NCBI RefSeq assembly: GCF_010104355.1
Contig: NZ_CP044972.1
Span: 186,001-250,000 of the forward strand
From: Hydrogenophaga sp. PBL-H3
GTDB lineage: Bacteria; Pseudomonadota; Gammaproteobacteria; Burkholderiales; Burkholderiaceae_C
Reading direction: 5' to 3'
DNA: 64,000 nt
Each line of letters opens with the position of its first letter. Positions within the stretch are counted from its first letter, which is position 1. Below, piece by piece: positions 46,909 to 55,767 of the stretch. Below the pieces are notes generated by a model that saw nothing but the letters and a program-made list of their open reading frames with translations, was not told the DNA's origin and did not search any database. Both the position numbers and the translations under genes were made by a program.

Positions 46909-48188
46909 CCGTGCAGGTCGTCGCGGCGCGCGATTTCCAATAGCCGTTCCAGCTCATGTGGGTGCGTGCGCTGGTTGTGGCGGTGCCAGAGCGCAATCAG
47001 GGCCATGAAGCCGGCCACCAGCAAACCGAACGCGGTGATGGCCGCAAAGGCCGACCAACCCATGCCGGTGGAGAAACTGTAGAACGCGCCCAGCGTGAGG
47101 ATGCAGGCCTGCTCGTTGAAGTTCTGCACCGCGATCGAACGGCCCGCGCCCATGAGGTTGTGACCGCGGTGTTGCAGCAGTGCGTTCATCGGCACCACCA
47201 GGAAGCCGCCCAGGCCGCCCAGCAGCACCAGGAAAGGCGCGGCCACCCACACGTTGTCGATGAAGTTCATGAGGATCACGAGCACGCCCATGGCGATGCC
47301 CAGCGGCATCACCCGCGTGGCCTGGTCCAGCCGCATTCTCATGGAGGCCACCACCGCGCCCACCGCGGTGCCCAGCGCCACCACGCCCACCAGCGATGAA
47401 GCCTGCGTGGTGCCGTAGCCCAGTGCCGCGCCGGCCCAGGCCAGCACGATGTAGCGCAGGTTGCCCGACACCCCCCAGAACAGCGTGGTGGTGGCCAGCG
47501 AGATCTGGCCCAGGCGGTCGCGCCACAGGCGGCTGTTGCAGCGCCAGAAATCGGGCAGCAGTGCCCAGGGATTGGTGGGCATGGGGCGCGGGGTCACGCC
47601 GGTGAGCGGGATGCGCGTGTTGAACCAGGCGGCCAGCATGTAGACGAACATCAGCGCGGCCACGGCTGCTTGTGCGGGGTGGTGGATGCCGGTGTGAAAG
47701 CCCGGGATGTCGATCGCCAGCAAGTGAGCCGACACCCAGGGGCTCACCAGCTGACCCCCGAGCAACACACCCAGGATGATGGATGCGATGGTGAGGCCTT
47801 CGATCCACCCGTTGGCCTTGACCAGTTGCGACGGTGGCAACAGCTCGGTGAGGATGCCGTACTTGGCGGGCGAGTAGGCCGCCGCACCCAGGCCCACGAG
47901 CGTGTAGGCCATCAGCGGGTGCACGCCGGTGAGCATGAGCAGGCAGCCCGCCACCTTGATGGCGTTGCTGATGAACATGACCTGGCCTTTGGGTCGCGCG
48001 TCGGCGAAGGCCCCCACGAAGGGCGCGAGCACCACATAGAACAGGGCAAACAGGGGGACGAGGGCGGCGCTTTGCCACTCGGGCGCACCGCGCGTGCGCA
48101 GCAGTTCGATGGCGGCCACGAACAGCGCGTTGTCCGCCAGCGAACTGAAGAACTGCGCCGTCATGATGGTGTAGAAGCCGCGCTTCAT
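46905..48188 (-). CDS. lplT: Lysophospholipid transporter LplT (MFS)
   Basis: 427 residues, twelve transmembrane helices. N-terminal MKRGFYTIMTAQFFSSLADNALFVAAIELL and the motif GLGAAAYSPAKYGILTELLPPSQLVKANGW are LplT hallmarks. It flips lysophospholipids across the inner membrane for re-acylation by Aas. It is followed on the opposite strand by alr, an arrangement common in betaproteobacteria. Its stop overlaps the stop of the convergent receiver-like gene in the tetranucleotide CTAG. Confidence 0.92.
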   Translation of the reverse strand: MKRGFYTIMTAQFFSSLADNALFVAAIELLRTRGAPEWQSAALVPLFALFYVVLAPFVGAFADARPKGQVMFISNAIKVAGCLLMLTGVHPLMAYTLVGLGAAAYSPAKYGILTELLPPSQLVKANGWIEGLTIASIILGVLLGGQLVSPWVSAHLLAIDIPGFHTGIHHPAQAAVAALMFVYMLAAWFNTRIPLTGVTPRPMPTNPWALLPDFWRCNSRLWRDRLGQISLATTTLFWGVSGNLRYIVLAWAGAALGYGTTQASSLVGVVALGTAVGAVVASMRMRLDQATRVMPLGIAMGVLVILMNFIDNVWVAAPFLVLLGGLGGFLVVPMNALLQHRGHNLMGAGRSIAVQNFNEQACILTLGAFYSFSTGMGWSAFAAITAFGLLVAGFMALIALWHRHNQRTHPHELERLLEIARRDDLHG

Positions 48189-48384
48189 GGCGATGATTTT
48201 GAGCGCCGGGTGGCTTCAGCAGAGAGAGGCTGAGCGGGTCGCAGCGGCATTTTTATGCGACAGTTGACAGGTGTCTCCAGGGGATGCGGGGTTATAGCAC
48301 GCCACCCCTGAACGACACCGAATTCACCGGTGTTGGACTCGCGTGCAACGCCCTTCGATGACGGACCTCACGCCCGCCCGCCCC

Positions 48385-49497
48385 ATGCCCCGCCCCATCC
48401 TCGCCACCGTTCACCCCGAAGCCCTTCGCCACAACCTGCAACGCGCCCGCGAATGCGCCCCCGACGCGCGTGTCTGGGCGGTGGTCAAGGCCAACGCCTA
48501 CGGCCACGGCATCGAGCGTTGCTTTGAAGCCTTGCGTTCTGCCGACGGCTTTGCGCTGCTCGATCTGGCCGAGGCCGAGCGCATCCGCGCGCTCGACTGG
48601 CGCGGCCCGATCCTGCTGCTCGAAGGCGTGTTCGAGCCGCGCGACCTGGAGCTCTGCTCGCGCCTGCACCTGTGGCACACGGTGCATTGCACCGAGCAGA
48701 TCGACTGGCTCGCCGCGCACAAGACCCTGGTGCCGCATCGCGTGTTCCTGAAGCTCAACAGCGGCATGAACCGCCTGGGCTTCACGCCCAGCGCTTTTCG
48801 CAGCGCCTGGGCGCGGCTCAACGCGTTGCCCCAGGTCGACGAGATTTCGCTCATGACCCACTTCAGTGACGCCGACGGAGCGCGTGGCATTGCCCACCAG
48901 GTGGCCGCTTTCGAGGCCGCCACCGCCGACCTGCCGGGCGAGCGCACGCTGTGCAACAGCGCGGCGCTCTTGCGCAATCCGGGCGATGCGCTGCGTGGCG
49001 AAGGCGTGACCACACTCGCCGCCGACTGGGTGCGCGAAGGCATTGCGCTGTACGGCAGCGCGCCCGACTTCCCCGCGCGCTCGGCCGCCGACTGGAACCT
49101 GCAACCCGCCATGACCTTGTCGAGCCGCATCATTGGCGTGCAGTCCCTGCAGGCCGGTGACACCGTGGGCTACGGCTCGGCCTTCACCGCCGACGGCCCG
49201 ATGCGCATCGGCGTGGTGGCCTGCGGTTACGCCGACGGTTACCCGCGCCATGCGCCCAACGGCACACCGGTGCTGGTCGATGGCGTGCGCACGCGGGTGG
49301 TGGGCCGGGTGAGCATGGATATGGTCACGGTCGACCTCGGGCCCGTGCCCGCCGCGGGCATGGGTTCGGAGGTGGTGTTGTGGGGGCGCGCGGCAGCGGG
49401 CGGCGTGTTGCCGATCGACGAGGTCGCGTCGGCGGCGGGCACCATCGGCTACGAGCTGATGTGCGCTGTGGCCGCGCGCGTGCCGTTCTCTACCTGA
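48385..49497 (+). CDS. alr: Alanine racemase
   Basis: 370 residues, making D-alanine for peptidoglycan. PLP lysine in [14 protein letters not shown], catalytic tyrosine in TVGYGSAFT and the second-shell tyrosine in [11 protein letters not shown], with [13 protein letters not shown] near the C-terminus. Start [18 protein letters not shown] fits the family. The in-frame ATG at 48358 would add nine residues. Divergent from lplT. Confidence 0.94.
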   Translation: MPRPILATVHPEALRHNLQRARECAPDARVWAVVKANAYGHGIERCFEALRSADGFALLDLAEAERIRALDWRGPILLLEGVFEPRDLELCSRLHLWHTVHCTEQIDWLAAHKTLVPHRVFLKLNSGMNRLGFTPSAFRSAWARLNALPQVDEISLMTHFSDADGARGIAHQVAAFEAATADLPGERTLCNSAALLRNPGDALRGEGVTTLAADWVREGIALYGSAPDFPARSAADWNLQPAMTLSSRIIGVQSLQAGDTVGYGSAFTADGPMRIGVVACGYADGYPRHAPNGTPVLVDGVRTRVVGRVSMDMVTVDLGPVPAAGMGSEVVLWGRAAAGGVLPIDEVASAAGTIGYELMCAVAARVPFST

Positions 49498-49516
49498 GGG
49501 CCTGTCCGCCGTCGCC

Positions 49517-51070
49517 TCACTTCAAGGAAGAGCGCTCCGGCGAGCAAGAAACAAAACCATACCGTTCGCAAAACGGACTCCCCAGCACCGGCAACCACTG
49601 GGGTATGTTGTGGAACTCCCGTGCCACTTCCGCCAGCACCCCGTCGCGATAGGCCTGGAAGCGGAACCCCACCCCATCCACCGCAAAGAACGCCACGCCT
49701 TCCACTTCGAAGCGCTTCACGTTCACCCGCTCGAAGTACGGAGCGAACTCGGCCAGCACCGGTTCGTCGTACAGGAACACACGGATCGCCTTGCCGTCGT
49801 ACACGCGGAAGTCCACGATCTGGTCGTCCTGCCGCGCGTGGTGGCGGCCCACGCCGAACACCGGGATGTAGGCGCCGTGGTGAAACGCCAGCATGCCCGC
49901 CGGGTTGTAGGTGCGCGCCATCAGCGTGGCACCCGGTGGCAGATCGTGGCGCAGGGCAGCCACCACCGCGGGGGTCTCGCGCAGGAACACCGCCCGGTCG
50001 TAAATCTTGAAGGGCTGCCACCAGGCCAGCGGCGCCCAGGCAATGGCGGCGACCACCAGCAGGTGGGGCACGGAGAGCGCCACCGTCCACCTCAGCGCGC
50101 TGCGCAGAGGCCGTGCCTCCAGCCGCATCCCTGCCCAGACCACGAACACCGGCACGAAGCCCAGCACCCAGTGCAGGCCGATGGTGCGGCGTGTGCTCAG
50201 CAACGCAAACACCAGGATGGGGAAGAGCCACAGCACCGCCAGTGTGGTGCGCGTGGTGGCCGAGGTGCCTGGCGCTGGGCGCGCGCTGACACCGCGCCAC
50301 AACAGCCAGGGCGTGAGCAGGTAGAGCGCCATGCCCACGTACACGCCGAAGGTCTTCAGTGACCAGGCCGAGCCTTCGTTGCGGTTGAACACGTTGAACA
50401 TCACGTTGGTCCAGCCGTGCGTGGCGTTGAAGGCCACGTTGAGCGCGATCGAAGGCAGGGCCAGCGCGAAGATCAGGAACGGGGCCCACCAACGCTCGCG
50501 CCGCCAGCCAAAGCAGTGCGCCGCGTAGGCAAAGCCCAGCAGGGCGGCAAAGTACTTGGAGAGGAACGCCAGTCCCAGGAACAGACCCGCCAGCGCGTAC
50601 CAGGGCGCGCTGCGCTGGGCGCTGGTGTCGGCGCGCAGGTAGGCCCAGGCCGACAGCGCCATGAAGAAGATCAGCGGCGTGTCGGTGGTCACCAGCACGA
50701 ACAGCCAGCTCCAGGGCATGACCAGGTACACCGCGCCGGCCAGCCAGGCACTGGACTCGCGCTCGTCGGGCAGCCAGCGTCGCAGCGCATCGACGATGCC
50801 GAGCGCAATCACGCTGGTGACGAGCAGCGTGAAGCTGCGCAGCACCAGCGGGTGCTCGCTGACCTGGCGCAGCACCGCCAGCAGCCAGCCCACCATGGGC
50901 GGGTGGTCGGAGTAGCCCCAGGCCGGAAACACGCCCCACTGGTAGAAGAATGCTTCGTCGCCCGTGAACGGGAAGCCCGCCGCAAGGGCGATCTTCAGGA
51001 CCAGCGTGACGGCGAAGATCGACCAGAAAACCTGGCGGCTGGCGTGTGCAGAAAATTCGGAAGCGCGCAT
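49517..51070 (-). CDS. GT39/ArnT-like membrane glycosyltransferase
   Basis: 517 residues. The first periplasmic loop carries the GT-C acidic motif FTGDEAFFYQWG, followed by WGYSDHPPMVGWL. About ten or eleven hydrophobic segments follow and a C-terminal periplasmic domain. Such enzymes transfer a sugar from a polyprenyl-phosphate carrier to a lipid or protein outside the inner membrane. Downstream genes on the same strand order (HAD-UbiA fusion, EamA protein, this gene) suggest the donor is a polyprenyl-phosphate pentose. Confidence 0.82.
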   Translation of the reverse strand: MRASEFSAHASRQVFWSIFAVTLVLKIALAAGFPFTGDEAFFYQWGVFPAWGYSDHPPMVGWLLAVLRQVSEHPLVLRSFTLLVTSVIALGIVDALRRWLPDERESSAWLAGAVYLVMPWSWLFVLVTTDTPLIFFMALSAWAYLRADTSAQRSAPWYALAGLFLGLAFLSKYFAALLGFAYAAHCFGWRRERWWAPFLIFALALPSIALNVAFNATHGWTNVMFNVFNRNEGSAWSLKTFGVYVGMALYLLTPWLLWRGVSARPAPGTSATTRTTLAVLWLFPILVFALLSTRRTIGLHWVLGFVPVFVVWAGMRLEARPLRSALRWTVALSVPHLLVVAAIAWAPLAWWQPFKIYDRAVFLRETPAVVAALRHDLPPGATLMARTYNPAGMLAFHHGAYIPVFGVGRHHARQDDQIVDFRVYDGKAIRVFLYDEPVLAEFAPYFERVNVKRFEVEGVAFFAVDGVGFRFQAYRDGVLAEVAREFHNIPQWLPVLGSPFCERYGFVSCSPERSSLK

Positions 51071-51077
51071 GGTTGGT

Positions 51078-51437
51078 TCAGGCGTCCATGGCCAGCAACG
51101 ACACGCCCACCACGATCAAGGTGCAGCCCGCCACGCGCAGCCATGAAAACGGCTCGCCCAGCCACAGCACGCCCAGCGCCATGGTCACCACAAAACCCAG
51201 ACTCACCAGCGGGTAGGCCAGGCTCACGTCCAGCCGCGAGAGCACCCACAGCCACAGCACGGCGCTGGCCCCGTACAGCACGAGACCCAGCCACACCATC
51301 GGGCTGGTGAGGGCATGAAGGTAGGTGGCACCCACGTCGGCGCCGCTGGGCGCGCCCATGCCGCGCTTCATGGCGATTTGTGCCGCTGACGAGAGCAGCA
51401 CACAGAAAACGGCCAGGCCGATGGCGATGGATTTCAT
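51078..51437 (-). CDS. EamA/SMR-type small flippase-like protein
   Basis: 119 residues with four transmembrane helices, in the small-multidrug-resistance/ArnE-ArnF branch (AYPLVSLGFVVTMALGVLWLGEPFSW). It lies seven bases upstream of the GT39 gene on its strand and nine bases downstream of the HAD-UbiA gene. By analogy with ArnE/F it could flip the polyprenyl-phosphate sugar across the inner membrane. Usually two subunits are required, and only one is seen. Confidence 0.75.
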   Translation of the reverse strand: MKSIAIGLAVFCVLLSSAAQIAMKRGMGAPSGADVGATYLHALTSPMVWLGLVLYGASAVLWLWVLSRLDVSLAYPLVSLGFVVTMALGVLWLGEPFSWLRVAGCTLIVVGVSLLAMDA

Positions 51438-51446
51438 GGGGGCGCT

Positions 51447-52964
51447 TCAGAGTCCGAGGGTGGCTGCGATGCCGATGCCGCCCATGGCCAGCAGCGTCAT
51501 CCAGCTGAAGGGGTCTTTCAAGGCGAACTGCAGCGGGTCTTCTCCGTGCAGCTCGCGCCGCCCGGTCTTGAGCCAGATGCGCATGACCCACAGCAGCAGC
51601 ACGGGTGCTGCGGCCCACAGCCACTCGGGGTTGGCGTAGAGCCTCTCGCTGTTCTGGCTGTCGATGTACAAGGCTAGCACCATCACCGCCAGAAACCCGC
51701 TGGCCATGCCCATGGCGCGCAGCGAAGACAGGTCGCGTGGCTGGTAGCCCCGGCCAGGCGCCAGCGTGGCGCGTTCATCGTCGAGCTCTTCCAGTTCGGC
51801 GCAGCGCTTGACCAGCGCCAGGCTCAGGAACAGGAAGATCGAGATGGCGGCCAGCCAGTTGGAGAGGCTGACCTGAGCCGCCACCGCACCGGCGCCGATG
51901 CGCAAGGTGTACAGGCCCGAGAGCACCAGCACGTCGATGAGCGCCAGGCGCTTGAGCACCAGCGAATAGGCCAGCGTGGTCACGGTGTAGACCAGCAGCA
52001 TGGCGCTGAACCCGGGGGACACGGCCCAGGCCAGCACGAAGGCCAGCGCCAGCATCGCGCTGCCGAGCACCACCGCGAGTGGGATGCTGATGGTGGCCGC
52101 GGCCAGCGGCCGATGGCGCTTGAGGCGGTGCGCGCGGTCGTTGGGGAGGTCCAGCAGATCGTTGAACAGGTAGGTGGCCGAGGCGCACAGGCCAAAGGCC
52201 ACGAACGCCACCAGCACCAGCGCCCAGAGGTGGGGGTCGAGCCGGTGCGAGGCGAGCAGCGGCAGGAACAGCAGCGCATTCTTCGACCACTGCTTGAGGC
52301 GGATCGCGCGCAGCACGGTTTTCAGGTGCAGCGGTTCACGCTCGAACACGCGCGCCTGGGGGTGCACTTGTTTCAGCGCGCTGATCACGCGAGCGGGTGC
52401 GTTGACCGCCACCGCCTGCGCGCTGCCCTGCCACACAGCGATGTCGTCGGCGCTGTTGCCGGCGTAGGCCCAGGTGCTGTGGCCATGAGCCTGCGCGTGG
52501 GCAGCGATGGCGTCGCGCTTGTTGCCCCGGCTGAGGTTCACGCCGTCGGCGCGGGCATTGGTGCCCAGGGTGTCGTCAAACAGCTTGAGGTGCGCGGCCA
52601 CCTCGCGCACGATGCGCGCGTCCGCCGCGCTGGCCAGCACCAGGCTGCGGCCGCGCGCGTGTTCCTCGCGCAGGTACTGCACGAAACGCTCGTGGTAAGG
52701 CAGGCGAGCCGGGTCGGGGCGCACCGCGTTGGCCAGTTTGAGCTTGAAGCCGGCCTTGCCCAGCAGCAGCCACATGAACAGGCGCAGCAGGTTGAGCGGG
52801 TTGCGCCGGATGAACAGCATCACCGATTCGTACAGCGTGTCGCTGGGCGTGAGCGTGCCGTCCAGATCCACGTACAGCGGGCAGGTGTCGGCGAGGCGGG
52901 CGGTGGTGGCGTCAGGCGTCAAACGAAGGGTCCGGTGGATGTGCGCCGATTCTAGGCGCCACAC
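51447..52964 (-). CDS. HAD phosphatase-UbiA prenyltransferase fusion (DPPR-synthase-like)
   Basis: 505 residues. The N-terminal HAD domain has YVDLDGTLTPSDTLYES, the later LVLASAADA and YAGNSADDIAVW. A UbiA-family prenyltransferase follows from about residue 215, with the aspartate motifs FNDLLDLPNDRAHRLKRHRP and the second conserved acidic loop. This pairing fits decaprenyl-phosphate phosphoribose synthase plus the phosphatase that removes the 5-phosphate, yielding decaprenyl-phosphate ribose, as NoeC/NoeH-type enzymes do. Start is a GTG at 52964 without a clean ribosome-binding site. A TTG near residue 15 is possible. Confidence 0.8.
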   Translation of the reverse strand: MWRLESAHIHRTLRLTPDATTARLADTCPLYVDLDGTLTPSDTLYESVMLFIRRNPLNLLRLFMWLLLGKAGFKLKLANAVRPDPARLPYHERFVQYLREEHARGRSLVLASAADARIVREVAAHLKLFDDTLGTNARADGVNLSRGNKRDAIAAHAQAHGHSTWAYAGNSADDIAVWQGSAQAVAVNAPARVISALKQVHPQARVFEREPLHLKTVLRAIRLKQWSKNALLFLPLLASHRLDPHLWALVLVAFVAFGLCASATYLFNDLLDLPNDRAHRLKRHRPLAAATISIPLAVVLGSAMLALAFVLAWAVSPGFSAMLLVYTVTTLAYSLVLKRLALIDVLVLSGLYTLRIGAGAVAAQVSLSNWLAAISIFLFLSLALVKRCAELEELDDERATLAPGRGYQPRDLSSLRAMGMASGFLAVMVLALYIDSQNSERLYANPEWLWAAAPVLLLWVMRIWLKTGRRELHGEDPLQFALKDPFSWMTLLAMGGIGIAATLGL

Positions 52965-52994
52965 CCACGGGCCATGACCCCTTCCCTGCGGGCG

Positions 52995-53633
52995 TCAGCT
53001 CGGCAGCCAGGCCCAGGCGCGGTCCACCAGTTGCACCAGCAGGTGCGCCAGCGAGGCGGTGTAAATCATGGCCGCACCGCCCGTGAGCGCGGAGACCGCC
53101 AGCGCAACGCCGTCGCGGAACATCCAGCCCAGGCTCAGCAGGATCAGGCTCAGGCTGGGCAGCACATTGCCCAGCGGCAGAGGCAGAAAGATCACCGCGG
53201 CCATCAGGGCGATCCAGACGCCCCAGCCCCAGCGTGTGGCGCCGTGGCTCCAGAGCGACCAGCGCGGACGCAGCCAGCGGTTGGCCTGTTCATACATCCA
53301 CGCCAGGCCGCGCAGGCAGCGGCCGCTCCAGCGCTCGTTCAGGCTGAGCGTGCCCAGGCGGCCCGGCAGGTCCAGGGTGTCGTGTCCGCGCATCCACGCC
53401 CATGCAATGGCCAGGATGCCCAGGCTGAGCACCGTGCCGGCACCCGCGATCGGCACCACGGTGAGCAGGGCCAGGAGCATCAGCACCACTGCCGTCGAAC
53501 GCTCGCCGTGCAGTTGCAGCAGCCCGGCGAGGTTCAGACGCAGGCCGGCCGGGTCGGCAGCGGGCTGCGTCCGTGCGCCGGCCTCGTGCTCGTTGGCGGC
53601 ACGGCGCAGCGACTGAGCGAGCTGTTGACTCAA
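52995..53633 (-). CDS. ExoD-family exopolysaccharide synthesis protein
   Basis: 212 residues from a TTG whose last two bases overlap the stop of the preceding gene (TTGA), a typical ExoD length. About four hydrophobic segments (VVLMLLALLTVVPIAGAG, IALMAAVIFLPLPLGNVLP, LSLILLSLGWMFRDGVALAVSAL). A much longer ATG frame extends into the next gene and is rejected. The function of ExoD is not well defined. Confidence 0.7.
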   Translation of the reverse strand: MSQQLAQSLRRAANEHEAGARTQPAADPAGLRLNLAGLLQLHGERSTAVVLMLLALLTVVPIAGAGTVLSLGILAIAWAWMRGHDTLDLPGRLGTLSLNERWSGRCLRGLAWMYEQANRWLRPRWSLWSHGATRWGWGVWIALMAAVIFLPLPLGNVLPSLSLILLSLGWMFRDGVALAVSALTGGAAMIYTASLAHLLVQLVDRAWAWLPS

Positions 53634-54040
53634 GCCTGGCCCTGCGTGGGCACGGTACGCAACAAGGTGGGACTTGTCAGGCGGCCGACCAGCCAGTGCA
53701 GGCCCACGGCGGGCACCAGCAGGCACAGCGTGCCCAGACCCCAGCCAGCCCACAGCAGCGGTGTGATCCAGCCCATCAGGCCCTCGCTCGAAGGCGCCAC
53801 CTGGCCCAGCCACTGCACGGTGTCGACCCACATCCGCTGCAGCGCCTGCAGCCAGGCCGGGTCGACCCACAACGCGGCCCAGGCCGGCACGGGCCACTGG
53901 CCCACCGAAATGGCCGCTGCCGTGGCCTGGCCCGAGCCGACGGCACCGAGCAGCCATTCGGTCAGTTGCACCGACAGCGCCACCAGCGCGGTCCAGCAGA
54001 CGGCGAGAAAGGCAAAGACGCCCCAGACGATGGTTCTCAT
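53630..54040 (-). CDS. Hypothetical membrane protein
   Basis: 136 residues, two strongly hydrophobic segments at the N-terminus and near residue 105, with a Trp-rich soluble stretch between. No family recognised. Coupled to the exoD-like gene by the TTGA overlap. Confidence 0.6.
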   Translation of the reverse strand: MRTIVWGVFAFLAVCWTALVALSVQLTEWLLGAVGSGQATAAAISVGQWPVPAWAALWVDPAWLQALQRMWVDTVQWLGQVAPSSEGLMGWITPLLWAGWGLGTLCLLVPAVGLHWLVGRLTSPTLLRTVPTQGQA

Positions 54041-54074
54041 GGCAAGGCTCTTTCTCTTGGGTGCGGCGTGACGG

Positions 54075-54770
54075 TCACTCGTTGCTGCCGCCCAGTCCCA
54101 TGAGACTGAGCAGGCTGGTGAAGAGGTTGAACAGCGAGACGAACAGGCCCACGGTGGCCAGCACGTAGTTGGTCTCGCCGCCATTCACGATGCGGCTGGT
54201 CTCGAACAGGATCATGCCGACCGACAGCAGGGCCACCAGGGCCGATACGGCCAGGGCGAGTGCGGGCATGCTGAAGAAGAACGCGGCCAGCGCCATCACC
54301 AGCGCCACCACCATGCCGGCGAACAGGAAGCCGCCCATGAAGCTGAAGTCGCGCCGCGTGGTCAGCACGTAGGCCGACAGACCCAGGAAGGTGGCACCCG
54401 TGGCGCCCAGCGCGGCCACGATGGTCTGTCCACCGCCGGGCAGGCCCAGCGTGTGGGTGAGGATGGGACCCAGCGTGTAACCCATGAAGCCGGTCAGGGC
54501 GAACACCGCGGGCAGCGCCCACCCGCTGTTTTGCAGTTTGTGCACGGCAAACAGCAGGCCGAAATAGCCCACCAGCGTGATCACCAGGCCGGGTGCCGGC
54601 CAGCTGTTGGCCACCGCCGTGGCGGCCACGCCCGCACTGAAGAGCAGCGTGAGCGAGAGCAGGGCGTAGGTGTTCTTGAGCACCCGCGTGGTCTGTGCCG
54701 GGGTGGCGTCGGTGGCGGATGCCGCGCCCATGCGGCGGGCCAAGGCTGTGCTGCGGGAAGCGTTTTCCAT
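54075..54770 (-). CDS. Bax-inhibitor-1/YccA-family membrane protein
   Basis: 231 residues with seven hydrophobic segments and the family's NTYALLSLTLLFSAGV opening. FTGFMGYTLGP-like motif is present (LTGFMGYTLGPILTHTL), and the conserved acidic residue lies in LFETSRIVNGGETNYV. YccA is a substrate and modulator of FtsH in E. coli. Start 54770 has GGAG upstream. Divergent from nhaR. Confidence 0.88.
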   Translation of the reverse strand: MENASRSTALARRMGAASATDATPAQTTRVLKNTYALLSLTLLFSAGVAATAVANSWPAPGLVITLVGYFGLLFAVHKLQNSGWALPAVFALTGFMGYTLGPILTHTLGLPGGGQTIVAALGATGATFLGLSAYVLTTRRDFSFMGGFLFAGMVVALVMALAAFFFSMPALALAVSALVALLSVGMILFETSRIVNGGETNYVLATVGLFVSLFNLFTSLLSLMGLGGSNE

Positions 54771-54867
54771 GAAGGACTCCAGGGTGGAAGAAAGCCGCGA
54801 GGATAGGCGTGCAAAGGCTCCTGAAAAAGCAGAAAATGACTGCAATACGATCCTTAAAAGCCGAAGC

Positions 54868-55755
54868 ATGAACACGGAACTCAATTACAAGCACCTGTAT
54901 TACTTCTGGGTCACGGCCAAGGAAGGCGGCATGTCGCACGCCGCCGAGCGCCTGGGGCTGGCGGTGCAGACCGTGAGCGCGCAGGTGCGCCTGCTGGAGC
55001 AGTCGCTGGGCCATGCGCTCTTCAAGCCCGCCGGGCGCGGCCTGGCGCTCACCGAAGCGGGGCAGGCTGCGCTGCAGGTGGCCGAGCAGATCTTCCACCT
55101 GGGTGAGCAGCTGCCCGCTGCGGTGCGCGACGCCACGCGGGTCAGCGAGGTCCGGCTGGTGGTGGGCATTTCCGATGGCTTGCCCAAGCTGGCGGTGCGC
55201 GACCTGCTGGAGCCGGCGCTGGCGGAGCCGAACCTGCGCCTGCAATGCCACGAAGACGAATTCGACGATCTGCTGGCCGATCTCGCGCTGCACCGACTCG
55301 ACGTGGTGCTGGCCGACCGGCCGGCCCCGGCCAACCCCAACCTCAGGCTTTACAGCCACGCGCTGGGCTCATCGGCCCTGGGCTGGTACGCGCCCAAGGC
55401 CTGGCTGGCCCAGGCGCGCGAAGATTTCCCCAACAGCCTGGCCACGGTGCCGGTGCTGCTGCCCACGGCCCACGCTTCGGTGCGCCTGCGCATCGACCAG
55501 TGGTTCGAGAGGCACGGTGTGTTGCCCCGCGTGGTGGGGGAGTTTGAGGACAGTGCGTTGCTGGCCACGTTCGGCTCGTCGGGCATGGGCGTGTTCCCCG
55601 CCTCCGAGGGCATGCGGGACAGGCTGTTGGCAGCCTACGGCCTGGAATGGATCGGCCCGTGCGACGGCGTGCGCGAACACTTCTACGCCATCGGCACCGC
55701 GCGCAAGGTGCAACATCCGCTGGTGCAGCGCCTGCTCAGCGCGACAGCGGGCTGA
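54868..55755 (+). CDS. nhaR: LysR-family regulator NhaR
   Basis: 295 residues. The N-terminus MNTELNYKHLYYFWVTAKEGGM is the NhaR signature, followed by the LysR winged helix (AVQTVSAQVRLLEQSLG). NhaR activates Na+/H+ antiporter genes in other bacteria. No antiporter is adjacent here. Divergent from the yccA-like gene. Confidence 0.88.
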   Translation: MNTELNYKHLYYFWVTAKEGGMSHAAERLGLAVQTVSAQVRLLEQSLGHALFKPAGRGLALTEAGQAALQVAEQIFHLGEQLPAAVRDATRVSEVRLVVGISDGLPKLAVRDLLEPALAEPNLRLQCHEDEFDDLLADLALHRLDVVLADRPAPANPNLRLYSHALGSSALGWYAPKAWLAQAREDFPNSLATVPVLLPTAHASVRLRIDQWFERHGVLPRVVGEFEDSALLATFGSSGMGVFPASEGMRDRLLAAYGLEWIGPCDGVREHFYAIGTARKVQHPLVQRLLSATAG

Positions 55756-55767
55756 GACCCGATCTCC

